This document shows positions 53,417 through 63,169 of a DNA stretch of 64,000 bases, piece by piece; within the stretch, counting starts at the first letter, position 1, and every line of letters begins with the position of its first letter. This DNA is from Treponema rectale (GTDB lineage: Bacteria; Spirochaetota; Spirochaetia; Treponematales; Treponemataceae). The notes under the pieces are model-generated. The model was not told the DNA's origin. It saw only the letters and a program-made list of their open reading frames with translations, and ran no database searches. The position numbers were made by a program, and so were the translations under genes. The stretch spans positions 701,816-765,815 of the forward strand of contig NZ_JACHFR010000002.1 in assembly GCF_014202035.1 (NCBI RefSeq). Direction: 5' to 3'.

Positions 53417-54968
53417 AAATCATTCCTTCCGGAAGTTCATTTTTTTCTTCCTTGAAGTAAAGGTATCTTAACGGATGAATGTCCAGGGCATTTGTTGACC
53501 ATCCGCCAACTCTGTCTGCGTTCAGAATGTGATAGCTGATTGAGTGAGAAACAGGAATTATTTCTCCGTCATCAAGCAGCGTCTGTTCTGCCAGAGCAAG
53601 ATTCTCGTATCTTTTCTGAATGGTATCAGCAACAGATGCTTCGGAAATACAGGCATCTACTTTTTCGTTTGAGTAACCGGCAACGTTAAAGGAACTTCCT
53701 GTTTTAAAAAGCTCAAGGAAGGCAAGAGGATCTGCATAATCTCCAACCCAGGCGTACATGAATAAATCTGCATTCCATGATTTAATTGAATAGTTGTACC
53801 TGTAATCCGGTGTTGTCTGGGTAATAAGCTGAACTCCAAGAGGCTCCCAGGCTTCTTTAAGAAGTTCTGCCCATGCTTTGCAGTATTCATTGTCGCTTAT
53901 GGCAAATACAAGAGGTATTTTTTTATTTTTAGGAATACCGGCATTTTTACGGGCATCTTCCATAAGTTCCTTTGCGTCTTCAGCATCAGTTCCTTCGATT
54001 CCGTTCAGTTTAGGATAGTTGGAAAGCGGGTATACAAGAGTGGTGGCTTTAACCGGATATTTTTCCCGCAGCTTGTCATATGGAACAGCTTCAATAAGTG
54101 CGTTCCTGAAATCGGCTCTGTTCCAGGGTTCGTTTATCGGTTTAAAAAACAGATAAGTGGTGCCGAATATTGTGTTGGCATGAATTGAATCTTTATTGAT
54201 TATTTTAGATGCATCTGCTACAGAATCAATCCAGTCTGCTTCTCCATTATTGTAGGCGTGGGCATTTGCAGCAGCGTCTTCACTTTTTAATATTTTAATG
54301 GAAGGAAGTGCAACAAGAGATGCTTCCCTGTAATTCATGTTTTTTTTAAGCAGTATTTCTTTGTCGCTGTATTTTTCCAGAACAAAAGGACCTGAATAAA
54401 CATTATCTTTTTCGCTTACGGCAGACAGAGAAAAGTGGCACAGCAGGGCCGGAAGGTGTGCAGTAGGTTCTTTAAGGGTTATAACCAGTGTTTTTTCATC
54501 CCGGGCATTTATTCCCAGTTCTGATTCTTTAATTTTTCCGTTCCTGAAATCTGAAACTCCTTCTATGCAGTCAAGAAATGAAGAAAATGATGCGTCCGGA
54601 GTTTTAAGAAGTTTTATCCATGACTGTCTGAAAGTCTCTGCTGTAATTTTACTTCCGTCAGAAAAGGCTGCGTCTTCATGAAGGGTAAAGGTCCATTTTT
54701 TTTTGTTTCTGGAAACCCTGTAACTTTCACAGATTGCGGGAAGGGGTGCGGCGGAAACCGGGTTATAAGAAAAAAGTCCTTCGTATAATCCGGTCAGAAC
54801 CTGTGCCTCAGATACATAGCAGGCCGTGTGAGGATTAAGGTTCAGAGGCTGCTCGGATACAATTATCGTAAGTTCATGCTGATTTTTAAATTCAGGATTT
54901 TCTTCGGCAAAAAAAGGAACTAATGCTGCCGAAAAAAAAACTGCGGCTGATAGTAATAATTTTTTCAT
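53394..54968 (-). CDS. Oligopeptide ABC transporter periplasmic binding protein (family 5)
   Basis: The 524-aa product has a signal peptide (MKKLLLSAAVFFSAALVPFF) and a family 5 solute-binding fold: LNLNPHTACYVSEAQVLTGL, WTFTLHEDAAFSDGSKITAE, and LFMYAWVGDYADPLAFLELF. It should bind peptides, or related ligands, in the periplasm. No permease or ATPase gene is adjacent. I chose the ATG at 54968, which starts the signal peptide, over a longer frame that runs into the upstream gene; the two genes are one base apart. Confidence 0.92.
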   Translation of the reverse strand: MKKLLLSAAVFFSAALVPFFAEENPEFKNQHELTIIVSEQPLNLNPHTACYVSEAQVLTGLYEGLFSYNPVSAAPLPAICESYRVSRNKKKWTFTLHEDAAFSDGSKITAETFRQSWIKLLKTPDASFSSFLDCIEGVSDFRNGKIKESELGINARDEKTLVITLKEPTAHLPALLCHFSLSAVSEKDNVYSGPFVLEKYSDKEILLKKNMNYREASLVALPSIKILKSEDAAANAHAYNNGEADWIDSVADASKIINKDSIHANTIFGTTYLFFKPINEPWNRADFRNALIEAVPYDKLREKYPVKATTLVYPLSNYPKLNGIEGTDAEDAKELMEDARKNAGIPKNKKIPLVFAISDNEYCKAWAELLKEAWEPLGVQLITQTTPDYRYNYSIKSWNADLFMYAWVGDYADPLAFLELFKTGSSFNVAGYSNEKVDACISEASVADTIQKRYENLALAEQTLLDDGEIIPVSHSISYHILNADRVGGWSTNALDIHPLRYLYFKEEKNELPEGMIFIKYQQD

Positions 54969-54969
54969 A

Positions 54970-56382
54970 TTAAGATTCTCCGGTGATACCCAGCTTACGC
55001 ATCTGTTCCTGTTCTTCTTTATAAGAAACATATTCTGCCCTGTGCTGGTTCACTTTTACTAAAACATTTTTTACGGCTGTAAGTTCCATTGAAATGCCTT
55101 TTATTTTTGTACGGTCAACTGCGTTTGCCTTGTTTTTGAAATATTCATCAAGAGCGGCACTTTCATTTAAAATTCTGTTGCAGTCTGCCATCTGTCCTGA
55201 AAGAAACTCCAGTGCTTTTGTTTCCGGTACGGAAGCGATTTTAGTATAGCCTGGAGTATGCTTTACAGAAAAGGAGGAGTAATAGCGGGACCGTTTTGAA
55301 AGTGAGTCTATGAAGCTTGAGAATTGAATTGACTGTCTTTTTTTAGCTTCTGTTTTTTTATCTACTATTACAACGTCATAAATAATAGGCGGCGGCTGAA
55401 GTCCCAGGATGTTTCTGAAGAACCTTGCCAGCTTATCCCTGAAGGAGTTGTGTTCGCTCTGGAGAATTTCGCTGTTGGAAAGAAATTTGCGGCAGATAAG
55501 GGCTATGTGTTCATAGGAAGTTCCGAGAGTGCGGATTGCTTCCATTAACAGTTCGTGAGTATCAACTGTTTCTTCTTTTTTTGCAGATTTCTTTTCCTGC
55601 TGAAAGGCTGCAAGAAGTTTTGCCTGGCGTTCAGCTCTGTCTGCCCCCAGTTCCTCTGCTATGATTTCCTGAATTAGAGGTTCAGCAAAATGCCGCTTAG
55701 GCATTGAGGAAGCAAAGTGCTTTCGTATTTCAGCAAGCATTGCAGCAGGAGATGCCATAGCAGTCTGCATGCTGAATGAAGGATTGCCGAATACATTTTT
55801 TCTTACTTCAACTTTATAACTTTCTTTCTGATAGTCAGCAAGGGCTTTAAGTCCGTCGTTTATTTCTTTAATTGCTTCCGCACTTTTATGAGTAGTGTCT
55901 TTTATCAGGCTGAGAATAATTGGCGGTGCTCCGTTGCGAAGCATTTTTATACAGGTAGCAAGTCCTCTTGTGTTAGGACGGGCTGCATTTTCCGTAAGAT
56001 TTGACCAGGTGAAAGTGTTGTTGAGTTCCAGCAGCTTGCGGATTTTTTCCATATCAAGCTGTTTTGTTGAGAACTTCATGTAGTTGCATACAAAGTCAAC
56101 GATGCTCTCATAGTCACTGAATCTTATCCCAAGAACGGTATTGCGTTCATTTTCTGTAAATTCAAGATTTTCAATCTGAATTACGTCTGAGATTTTCTTG
56201 TCTTTTTTATATGGGTCAGGCGTCAGCAGGTTTTTATTGACCATAGCTTCAAAGAGATTGCGCACGCAAGTCAAGTGAAGGCGGTAATCTTCCTGAAGTT
56301 TAGGCAGCTCCTGTGTGTCAAACCATACGCCTTTTTCTTCAATAGCGGTTATTATTTTACTGTTAAAATCATCTTCTGCCAT
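54970..56382 (-). CDS. Conserved-looking soluble protein of unknown function
   Basis: The 470-aa product has no signal peptide or membrane span and is rich in charged helices. A Lys/Glu-rich linker (QQEKKSAKKEE) lies near residue 270, and a coiled-coil-like end near 425-465 (YVSYKEEQEQMRKLG). I recognise no domain. It has a strong AAAGGTGG site and is followed one base later by the oligopeptide-binding protein, so both are probably made together. A spirochaete-restricted family is plausible but unproven. Confidence 0.75.
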   Translation of the reverse strand: MAEDDFNSKIITAIEEKGVWFDTQELPKLQEDYRLHLTCVRNLFEAMVNKNLLTPDPYKKDKKISDVIQIENLEFTENERNTVLGIRFSDYESIVDFVCNYMKFSTKQLDMEKIRKLLELNNTFTWSNLTENAARPNTRGLATCIKMLRNGAPPIILSLIKDTTHKSAEAIKEINDGLKALADYQKESYKVEVRKNVFGNPSFSMQTAMASPAAMLAEIRKHFASSMPKRHFAEPLIQEIIAEELGADRAERQAKLLAAFQQEKKSAKKEETVDTHELLMEAIRTLGTSYEHIALICRKFLSNSEILQSEHNSFRDKLARFFRNILGLQPPPIIYDVVIVDKKTEAKKRQSIQFSSFIDSLSKRSRYYSSFSVKHTPGYTKIASVPETKALEFLSGQMADCNRILNESAALDEYFKNKANAVDRTKIKGISMELTAVKNVLVKVNQHRAEYVSYKEEQEQMRKLGITGES

Positions 56383-56507
56383 AAATCCACCTTTACCCTT
56401 TAAACATCGGCATAAATTCCAGATTTCTTTAATGGTTGTAAAATTGAATAAAAAGTATTAACCTAGACGAACATATTTTTATTTCTATATTAGAGAAGGT
56501 ATTGAAA

Positions 56508-58274
56508 ATGGCAGTTGATGAAAAATTGCAGATGGTAAGGCACAGTTGTGCACATGTAATGGCAGAAGCCGTTCTTAATTTGTATCCGGGTACAAAGATC
56601 GCTATCGGTCCGGCTATTGAAAACGGATTTTATTATGACTTTGATTTTTCCACTACCACAACCAATACCAAGCCAACAGAAGCAGATTTTGCAGCAATAG
56701 AAAAAGAAATGCGTAAGATTCTTGCAGGAAATCATCAGTTTGTAAGAAAGGAAGTTTCTAAGGAAGAAGCTCTTAAGCTTTTTGCTGATCAGCCTTATAA
56801 AATTGAACTTATTAAGGATCTTCCTGATGGAGAAACTATTTCTACCTATGAACAGGACGGTTATCTTGATCTTTGCCGCGGACCTCATGTTGAATCAACA
56901 AAAGAGATAAACGGACAGGCATTTAAGCTGACAAAAATGGCCGGAGCATACTGGAGGGGAGACAGCGATAAAGCAATGCTTACCCGTATTTACGCAGTAT
57001 GTTTTTACAAGCCAAATGATCTTAAAGATTATCTTGCAATGCTTGAGGAAGCAGAAAAACGTGATCACCGCAAGCTTGGCGCACAGATGGATCTCTTCCA
57101 TATTGATCCTGAAGATCCGGGACAGATTTTCTGGCACCCGAACGGATGGCAGATGTATGTAACCCTTCAGGATTATATGAGGCAGAAGGTTCTTGCAGAC
57201 GGCTATAAGGAAGTTAATACTCCTGCAGTTATGCCGCGCTCTCTGTGGGAACGCTCCGGTCACTGGGGTCATTATCAGAAAAACATGTTCGTAACAGAAT
57301 CAGAAAAGAGAATCTTTTCTATTAAACCTATGAACTGTCCTGGTGCCCTTGAAATTTTTAACAGCCGCTCACGTTCATACAAGGATCTTCCTCTCCGTCT
57401 TGCAGAGTTTGGTCACTGCGTAAGAAATGAACCTAGCGGAACTCTTCACGGAATTATGCGTGTAAGAGGCTTTGTTCAGGATGATGCACATATCATCTGT
57501 ACTGATGAACAGGTAGAAAGTGAAGTTGCAAAATTCTGTCGACTCCTTAAGGATGTTTATAAGGACTTTGGTTTTGATAAGAATCTTGTTGTAAAACTTT
57601 CTACGATGCCGGAAGACCATGTAGGTGATCTTGAAACCTGGCAGCGTGCAGAAAAATCTCTTGGTGCAGCCTGTAACGCAGCCGGTCTTGAATATGAAAT
57701 TCAGCCTGGTGAAGGAGCATTCTACGGACCGAAACTTGAGTTTAAGCTTTATGATACTCTTGGTCGTGAGTGGCAGTGTGGTACCATTCAGCTTGACTAT
57801 CAGCTTCCTAGTGCAGAGCGTCTTAATGCCCAGTATATTGGTGCTGACAATCAGAAACATCATCCGGTTATGCTTCACCGTGCAGTTCTTGGTTCTCTTG
57901 AACGTTTTATGGGAATCCTTATTGAAAACTATGCCGGAGCATTCCCTGCATGGCTTCATTTTGAACAGGCTGCAGTTGTTCCTGTTAATCCTGAGTTTGC
58001 AGATTATGCACAGAAAGTTGCAGATGAACTTGCTGCTGCAGGAATCCGCGTAAACGCTTATACAGATGATGACAACATGAAGAACAAGATTAAGATGATT
58101 TCTACAGAGCACAGGACGCCTTATATTCTTGTTGTCGGTGCAAATGAACAGAATGAAGGAACTGTAACGGTACGCTTCAGGTTCAGTTCAAAACTGCCTC
58201 AGAAGACAATGAAAATAGAAGAATTTAAGGAATACGTACTTGAAAAAGTTCGTACTCACTATAACGGAATCTAA
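56508..58274 (+). CDS. thrS: Threonyl-tRNA synthetase lacking the TGS domain
   Basis: The 588-aa product starts directly at the editing domain ([13 protein letters not shown], then CRGPHV) and continues through the class II core: [29 protein letters not shown] and [17 protein letters not shown], ending with the anticodon-binding domain. It charges tRNA-Thr. The N-terminal TGS domain of about 60 residues found in E. coli ThrRS is missing. A TTG six bases upstream gives a slightly longer frame; the ATG at 56508 has the better GAAGG spacing. Confidence 0.97.
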   Translation: MAVDEKLQMVRHSCAHVMAEAVLNLYPGTKIAIGPAIENGFYYDFDFSTTTTNTKPTEADFAAIEKEMRKILAGNHQFVRKEVSKEEALKLFADQPYKIELIKDLPDGETISTYEQDGYLDLCRGPHVESTKEINGQAFKLTKMAGAYWRGDSDKAMLTRIYAVCFYKPNDLKDYLAMLEEAEKRDHRKLGAQMDLFHIDPEDPGQIFWHPNGWQMYVTLQDYMRQKVLADGYKEVNTPAVMPRSLWERSGHWGHYQKNMFVTESEKRIFSIKPMNCPGALEIFNSRSRSYKDLPLRLAEFGHCVRNEPSGTLHGIMRVRGFVQDDAHIICTDEQVESEVAKFCRLLKDVYKDFGFDKNLVVKLSTMPEDHVGDLETWQRAEKSLGAACNAAGLEYEIQPGEGAFYGPKLEFKLYDTLGREWQCGTIQLDYQLPSAERLNAQYIGADNQKHHPVMLHRAVLGSLERFMGILIENYAGAFPAWLHFEQAAVVPVNPEFADYAQKVADELAAAGIRVNAYTDDDNMKNKIKMISTEHRTPYILVVGANEQNEGTVTVRFRFSSKLPQKTMKIEEFKEYVLEKVRTHYNGI

Positions 58275-58290
58275 TTAAAAAAAAATGGAG

Positions 58291-58337
58291 GACCGACAGA
58301 AAGATGCTTTTACATTTTTTTTGCCGGTCTTTTTTTT
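58291..58337 (+). terminator. Terminator of thrS
   Basis: Arms GACCGACA and TGCCGGTC (one mismatch) followed by eight T residues. Confidence 0.85.
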
Positions 58338-58352
58338 GTTTAGGGGGAATGA

Positions 58353-59375
58353 ATGAAAAAAACAGTACTATGTATGTTTTTGCTCGCTGCAACAGGTCTG
58401 GCTTTTGCTTTAAATGTTTCTAAGTATAACGCAAAGGAGTTAAAGAAGTCCGGGGCAGAAACCTTTATAACGGATGAAGAGTCATTTGAGGAATTTCAGG
58501 AAAAATATACAGATAAGATTGCAGCTGATCCCCTGATTGGATTTTTTTTAAATGCCGGCGAAAATGAAGATTTTGTCTCTGCAATTGAAAAATGCGGAGA
58601 TAACATTTCTGAGGAATTTGAAGAGTTTTATATAAGACTGAGCCGTCAGGCAGAACAGTTTGATGCTGCTTACGAAAATACAGGTTATGGAGAAGTTGAT
58701 TTTACACTGAAACTTCCAAAAAATGCCTTTAAGCCTCTTCAAAAAACAGGACTCACTATTGATCTTCCTTCAACAAAGGGCGTGTTTGCACTAAGTGCGG
58801 ATACGGCAGATGAAAATAATGTAAATATTACTCTGGATGTTGATTACGAAGCTTCTGTTGTTTTGGATCCTGCAAAAGCTCTCGGAAAGCAGGCAGCAGA
58901 ATCGATGTTTAAGGATTTACGCTTTTCTGTTGCAGTATATGGAAAAGTTTATGTAAATGCAGATAATGATATTTTACCAGCTGATTTTGATCTTGACGGT
59001 TATTTTGATTACGTTAATTCTGCAACGGCAGATATTTCCATCGCAATATATGGTGCTTCTGCATTTAATTCAGATGGAACGGGCGGAAAGGTCATATCAG
59101 ACTTTACTTTTGGTTATAAAGGAAATCTGACTGAAGATGTAATCGAAAAGGTTGTAACTGCTTATGGTGAATTAATTAATCTGTTTTCTGATTCAGAGAC
59201 GGAAGTTGATGAAGAACTCTTTAGAAGTCTTCCGTTTACAGTTCATATCGGACAGGAATACTATAATGATAAAAACCAGTTGACTTATGTTGCTGTTGAT
59301 GAATCAGATCCGTATGAATGTATGTGTAAATTACAGGAAGTTCTGCAGAATGTAGAAACTTCTTTGAATTATTAA
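58353..59375 (+). CDS. Secreted protein, paralogue family member 1
   Basis: The 340-aa product has a signal peptide (MKKTVLCMFLLAATGLAFA) and no other recognised domain. It aligns along its length with the next gene: KELKKSGAETFITDEESF versus KDLKKSGTKQFITDAESF, KVISDFTFGYKGNLTEDVIE versus KCVIDFTIGYKGKLNAAVIE, and YNDKNQLTYVAVDESD versus YDDKNNLTYVVADESD. A more distant relative is at 50294-51577. It is acidic and beta-rich, probably periplasmic or outer-membrane associated. It has a strong AGGGGG site. Confidence 0.85.
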   Translation: MKKTVLCMFLLAATGLAFALNVSKYNAKELKKSGAETFITDEESFEEFQEKYTDKIAADPLIGFFLNAGENEDFVSAIEKCGDNISEEFEEFYIRLSRQAEQFDAAYENTGYGEVDFTLKLPKNAFKPLQKTGLTIDLPSTKGVFALSADTADENNVNITLDVDYEASVVLDPAKALGKQAAESMFKDLRFSVAVYGKVYVNADNDILPADFDLDGYFDYVNSATADISIAIYGASAFNSDGTGGKVISDFTFGYKGNLTEDVIEKVVTAYGELINLFSDSETEVDEELFRSLPFTVHIGQEYYNDKNQLTYVAVDESDPYECMCKLQEVLQNVETSLNY

Positions 59376-59399
59376 AAAAGTAGGCATGATAAAAAGTAT

Positions 59400-59530
59400 G
59401 GGAATCTCTAAAAATTGCAATTTTTAGAGATAACTCTGAAAGAGCGATGTTTTAAGTCGTGACATTACAACGACTTAAAACTCGTCGGCATTCTCTAGAA
59501 ATACACATTAGTGGATTTCTAGAGATGCCC
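59400..59530. mobile_element. 131-bp MITE-like element, copy 2
   Basis: Identical to 1455-1585 except for two bases in the loop of the third hairpin. It is flanked by a perfect GTAT duplication (59396-59399 and 59531-59534), which shows true insertion. It lies between two paralogous genes. Confidence 0.9.
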
Positions 59531-59638
59531 GTATCTTTGTGTATTTTTTATCAGAGGCAGTTGCATTTTAAAGCCGGCAACTGCTATTCGAGATTTTTAA
59601 TCACGCGATTTGCCGCCAGGGCTTTAAAGGAGAAAAAA

Positions 59639-60649
59639 ATGAAAAAAATTGCAGTAGCATTAGTTACGCTTGTTGTTTCGGCAATGGCCTGGGGACAGAC
59701 AAAAATTTCTGAGATTTCGGCAAAGGATTTAAAGAAATCCGGTACAAAACAGTTTATTACTGATGCAGAAAGTTTTAAGGCTTATAAGGAAAGTTGTGCT
59801 GGTTTAGCATCGGATCCTTTTATGACTTATTTTATGAATATTAATGCAAATGAAAAATTTCTTTCTGCTGTAGAAGATTGCGGAGATGCACTTTCTGATG
59901 AAGTAGATGCATTTGCAATAAGAGTTGAAGAGCAGGGCGGACAGCTGGAAAATTCTTATAAAACAACTGGAAATGGAAAGGTTGATTTTACTATTAACCT
60001 TCCAAAAAAAGCTTTTAAGTCTTTTGCAAAGATGGGCCTTAATATTGAAGTTCCTGTAAGTGCCGGACTTTTCAGCATAAAGAATTCTTCTGATGATGAA
60101 AGCAGTGCAGAGCTTTTAATAGATGCTGATTATGAAGCAAAACTTGGTATTGATACTAAGAAACTTCTTGGAAAAGATGCTGCTTCATCAGTTATAAAAG
60201 ATATGCAGATGGCAATGGGGTTTGTTGCAAAGGCTGAATTAAATGTAGATAAAAACTTTATAGATGATTCAGATTCGTTTGACAACTTCCTTAAATATGT
60301 AAACTCAAGTAATATTGATGCAAAATTTGTGTTGTATGCAGGTTCTTCTATTGATTCCGGAGAATTTGGTGGAAAGTGTGTTATTGATTTTACAATTGGT
60401 TATAAAGGAAAACTTAATGCTGCAGTAATAGAGAAACTTTCTGCTACTTATGCTGAATTTATGAAAATGTGCACAGGAACAGAAGCTGATATGGAAGTAT
60501 TTAAATCTTCACCATTGTATATGCACATTGGTTATTCTTTCTATGATGACAAAAATAATTTGACTTATGTAGTAGCAGATGAATCCGACCTTTACAAATG
60601 TATGGTTAAATTTCAGGATGCTTTAGCAACAGCCGGAGTTATCCGCTAA
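59639..60649 (+). CDS. Secreted protein, paralogue family member 2
   Basis: The 336-aa product has a signal peptide (MKKIAVALVTLVVSAMAWG) and resembles its upstream neighbour from end to end, with conserved ITDAESF, VDFTINLPKKAFK, IDTKKLLGKDA and DDKNNLTYV. The two are a tandem duplication now separated by the MITE. A longer frame to 59459 would begin inside the MITE; the ATG at 59639 has an AAAGGAGA site and starts the signal peptide. Function unknown; export is clear. Confidence 0.86.
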   Translation: MKKIAVALVTLVVSAMAWGQTKISEISAKDLKKSGTKQFITDAESFKAYKESCAGLASDPFMTYFMNINANEKFLSAVEDCGDALSDEVDAFAIRVEEQGGQLENSYKTTGNGKVDFTINLPKKAFKSFAKMGLNIEVPVSAGLFSIKNSSDDESSAELLIDADYEAKLGIDTKKLLGKDAASSVIKDMQMAMGFVAKAELNVDKNFIDDSDSFDNFLKYVNSSNIDAKFVLYAGSSIDSGEFGGKCVIDFTIGYKGKLNAAVIEKLSATYAEFMKMCTGTEADMEVFKSSPLYMHIGYSFYDDKNNLTYVVADESDLYKCMVKFQDALATAGVIR

Positions 60650-60668
60650 GTTTTTCTTAGTTCTGAGG

Positions 60669-60710
60669 GCAGTTGTTTTCCTTAAAACAGGAAGGCAGCT
60701 GCTTTTTTTT
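60669..60710 (+). terminator. Terminator after paralogue 2
   Basis: Arms GCAGTTG and CAGCTGC with a further inner pairing, followed by eight T residues. Confidence 0.85.
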
Positions 60711-60730
60711 ATGCCCGGAAGAAAAAAAAT

Positions 60731-60759
60731 TTGCCTATTTGTCAGATTTTTAGTATCTT
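60731..60759 (+). promoter_or_regulatory. groL promoter
   Basis: TTGCCT, 17 bp, TATCTT. No CIRCE inverted repeat (TTAGCACTC type) is present in the leader. Confidence 0.65.
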
Positions 60760-60807
60760 GTGCAGTAACAAATTGTATTTTATTTCATATAAATAGGAGC
60801 AGATAAA

Positions 60808-62436
60808 ATGGCTAAACAGTTAGTTTACAGTGAAGAAGCACGCAAAAAGATGCTCAGCGGTGTTGAGCAGATTGCAAAGGCAGTTAAGGTAACACTTGGA
60901 CCTTGCGGACGTCTTGTTATGCTGGACAAAAAATATGGTTCTCCAACTATTACTAAAGACGGCGTTTCAGTTGCAAAAGAAGTTGAGCTGAAAGATCCTT
61001 TTGAAAACATGGGAGCTCAGCTTGTTCGTGAAGTTTCTTCAAAGACAAATGATGTTGCCGGAGACGGAACTACAACAGCTACTGTTCTTGCTTATGCTAT
61101 TGTTCGTGAAGGTCTTAAAGCAGTTTCTGCCGGAATGACTCCAATTGAAATTAAACGCGGTATTGATAAGGCAACAGCTCTTGCCATTGCAGAAGTTAAA
61201 AAGAACAGCCGCGCAGTTAAGGGTAATGATGATATTACTCACGTTGCAACAATTTCTGCTAACAATGACCCTGAAATCGGTAAAATTCTTGCTGAAGCTA
61301 TCGAAAAGGTTGGTAAAGACGGTGTAATCACTGTTGAAGAATCAAAGAACATGGATACAACTGTTAAAACTGTAGAAGGTATGCAGTTTGACCGCGGTTA
61401 CATCAATGCTTACTTTGTAAATGACCGTGACAGAATGGAATGCAATTACGAAAATCCATACATTCTTATTCACGACGAAAAAATCAGCACTATGAAGGAC
61501 CTCCTTCCTTTACTTGAAAAAGTAGCTCAGACAGGAAGACCTCTTGTTATCATTGCAGAAGATGTTGACGGTGAAGCTCTTACAACTCTTGTCGTAAACT
61601 CTATCCGTGGAACTCTTAAGTGTGTTGCCGTTAAGGCTCCTGGTTTCGGTGACCGCAGAAAGGAAATGCTTAATGATATTGCAATTCTTACAGGCGGAAA
61701 AGTTATTACTAAGGATCTTGGCCTTAAACTTGAAAGTGCAACCCTTGAAGATCTTGGTACAGCTAAGTCTGTTAAGATTGATAAAGACAATACAACTATC
61801 GTAGACGGTGCTGGTGATAAGGATACAATTTCTGCCCGCATTGCAGAAATTAAGGCTGCCGTAGAAAAGTCTACTTCTGATTATGACAAGGAAAAGCTTA
61901 AGGAACGCCTTGCAAAGCTTTCTGGCGGTGTTGCCGTAATTGAAATCGGTGCCATTACAGAAACAGAAATGAAAGAAAAGAAGTTCCGCGTTGAAGATAC
62001 GCTTGCTGCAACCCGTGCTGCCCTTGAAGAAGGTATTGTATCTGGTGGTGGACTTGCACTTATCGAAGCAAGCAAAGTTCTTGATGCAGACAAGGCTGAT
62101 CTTTACGGAGACGAAAAGGTTGGTTTCCAGATTGTTAAGCGTGCTCTTGAAGAACCAATCCGTCAGATTGCAGAAAATGCAGGTGTAGACGGTGCTGTTA
62201 TTGCAGACAAGGCTAAGAATGAAAAACCTGGTGTCGGATATAACGCTGCAAAGGGTGAATGGGTTAACATGATGGATGCAGGTATTATTGACCCTGCAAA
62301 GGTAACCCGCTGTGCATTGCAGAATGCAGCTTCTGTTGCCGGCATGCTTCTTACAACTGAATGTGCCATTACAGATATTCCTGAACCGCCTGCTGCAGCT
62401 CCAGCTGCTCCAGATATGGGTGGAATGGGATACTAA
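60808..62436 (+). CDS. groL: Chaperonin GroEL
   Basis: The 542-aa product has the full GroEL pattern: [18 protein letters not shown], the ATP site [13 protein letters not shown], and the flexible C-terminal tail GGMGY. It forms the folding chamber with GroES. groES is not next to it, unlike the usual groESL operon. The sequence and length are normal, with an AGGAG ribosome site and its own promoter and terminator. Confidence 0.98.
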   Translation: MAKQLVYSEEARKKMLSGVEQIAKAVKVTLGPCGRLVMLDKKYGSPTITKDGVSVAKEVELKDPFENMGAQLVREVSSKTNDVAGDGTTTATVLAYAIVREGLKAVSAGMTPIEIKRGIDKATALAIAEVKKNSRAVKGNDDITHVATISANNDPEIGKILAEAIEKVGKDGVITVEESKNMDTTVKTVEGMQFDRGYINAYFVNDRDRMECNYENPYILIHDEKISTMKDLLPLLEKVAQTGRPLVIIAEDVDGEALTTLVVNSIRGTLKCVAVKAPGFGDRRKEMLNDIAILTGGKVITKDLGLKLESATLEDLGTAKSVKIDKDNTTIVDGAGDKDTISARIAEIKAAVEKSTSDYDKEKLKERLAKLSGGVAVIEIGAITETEMKEKKFRVEDTLAATRAALEEGIVSGGGLALIEASKVLDADKADLYGDEKVGFQIVKRALEEPIRQIAENAGVDGAVIADKAKNEKPGVGYNAAKGEWVNMMDAGIIDPAKVTRCALQNAASVAGMLLTTECAITDIPEPPAAAPAAPDMGGMGY

Positions 62437-62487
62437 GGTAAAATCTAGATAGGGACAGTTAATTTATGCTGTCCTGTCTTTTAACTG

Positions 62488-62530
62488 AAGGCTCCTGCTT
62501 TCTTAATTGAAGGCGGGAGCCTTTTTTTTT
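62488..62530 (+). terminator. Terminator of groL
   Basis: Arms AAGGCTCCTGC and GCGGGAGCCTT followed by a T run. Confidence 0.93.
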
Positions 62531-62535
62531 ATTCA

Positions 62536-62587
62536 ACTCCATTACTATAGCAATGGAGTACTTTAAACATTGACATGTTTAAAGTAC
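62536..62587. repeat. Two adjoining palindromes
   Basis: A 24-bp near-perfect palindrome (arms ACTCCATT/AATGGAGT, one mismatch inside) runs straight into a perfect one (arms GTACTTTAAACAT/ATGTTTAAAGTAC, loop TGAC). They share two bases. They lie 36 bp before a short reading frame with an ideal ribosome site. Confidence 0.8.
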
Positions 62588-62622
62588 ATCCCTTCTGAAA
62601 AAAAAAGGAGGAGAAAATTTTT

Positions 62623-62679
62623 ATGTCAGATGTAAGTAAGAGTCATTATGACGGTTATGCATTTAAGCTTTGGCTATAG
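62623..62679 (+). CDS. Possible 18-aa small protein or leader peptide
   Basis: An ATG frame of 18 codons (MSDVSKSHYDGYAFKLWL) is preceded by AAAAGGAGGAG, the strongest ribosome site in the neighbourhood, at about 11 nt. It lies in the 306-bp gap between groL and the next gene. It could be a real small protein, a leader peptide, or the 5' remnant of a deleted gene. There is no homologue I recognise. Confidence 0.4.
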   Translation: MSDVSKSHYDGYAFKLWL

Positions 62680-62742
62680 AAGTAAGTGTACCAGAATTGT
62701 GATTTGCAGATGCGGTAGATTTTAGAATAAAGGAGAGTGAAA

Positions 62743-63117
62743 ATGGAAAAAAAGAAGATTGGAATTATTGCAGCAATTGCAGGGGCAGTAATTGTTCTTG
62801 TCAGTGTTGTAGTTGGTGTTGTTACTTGTGAAAGTGATGATGATTATTATTCAAGTTTATCAAAAGAAGAACGGTATCTGTCTCGCTATGAATCTTATTG
62901 TGGCGAACTTGAAGATCTTGTTGTAGATTTTGAAAATCATGAAATTAGTTCTAAAGAAGCTTCTAAAAAGTATGAGCGTATTGTAAAAAAGTATAAAGAT
63001 TTAGCTGAAGCTGATATGGAAGAATATGATTTCACTAAAAATCAGCAGAAAGCATTAGAAGGATATGTCGAAAGACTGCTTGAAGCTGCAGGCAAGTGTT
63101 TTGATTTTTTTATGTAG
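62743..63117 (+). CDS. Small membrane-anchored protein of unknown function
   Basis: The 124-aa product has an N-terminal span (IGIIAAIAGAVIVLVSVVVG), followed by an acidic stretch (ESDDDYYSS) and a highly charged helical tail (KYERIVKKYKDLAEADMEEY). VVTC after the span could be a weak lipobox. I do not recognise it. I chose ATG 62743, which has GGAG at correct spacing; a GTG two codons earlier is too close. Confidence 0.75.
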   Translation: MEKKKIGIIAAIAGAVIVLVSVVVGVVTCESDDDYYSSLSKEERYLSRYESYCGELEDLVVDFENHEISSKEASKKYERIVKKYKDLAEADMEEYDFTKNQQKALEGYVERLLEAAGKCFDFFM

Positions 63118-63126
63118 TTTTAAAAG

Positions 63127-63157
63127 AAGAACAGGTTCTGTTAAGGAGCCTGTTCTT
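63127..63157. terminator. Bidirectional terminator
   Basis: Perfect arms AAGAACAGG/CCTGTTCTT with short A/T flanks between two convergent genes. Confidence 0.7.
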
Positions 63158-63169
63158 AAGTTATATCGA

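Noticed and set aside
57375-58112. 245-aa minus-strand reading frame opposite thrS
   Set aside because: It lies wholly antisense to a clear housekeeping gene and has no domain or ribosome site.
59459-59638. N-terminal extension of the paralogue 2 protein
   Set aside because: It would start inside the MITE and bury the signal peptide; the ATG at 59639 has a proper ribosome site.
60710-60807. CIRCE/HrcA operator before groL
   Set aside because: No TTAGCACTC inverted repeat is present.
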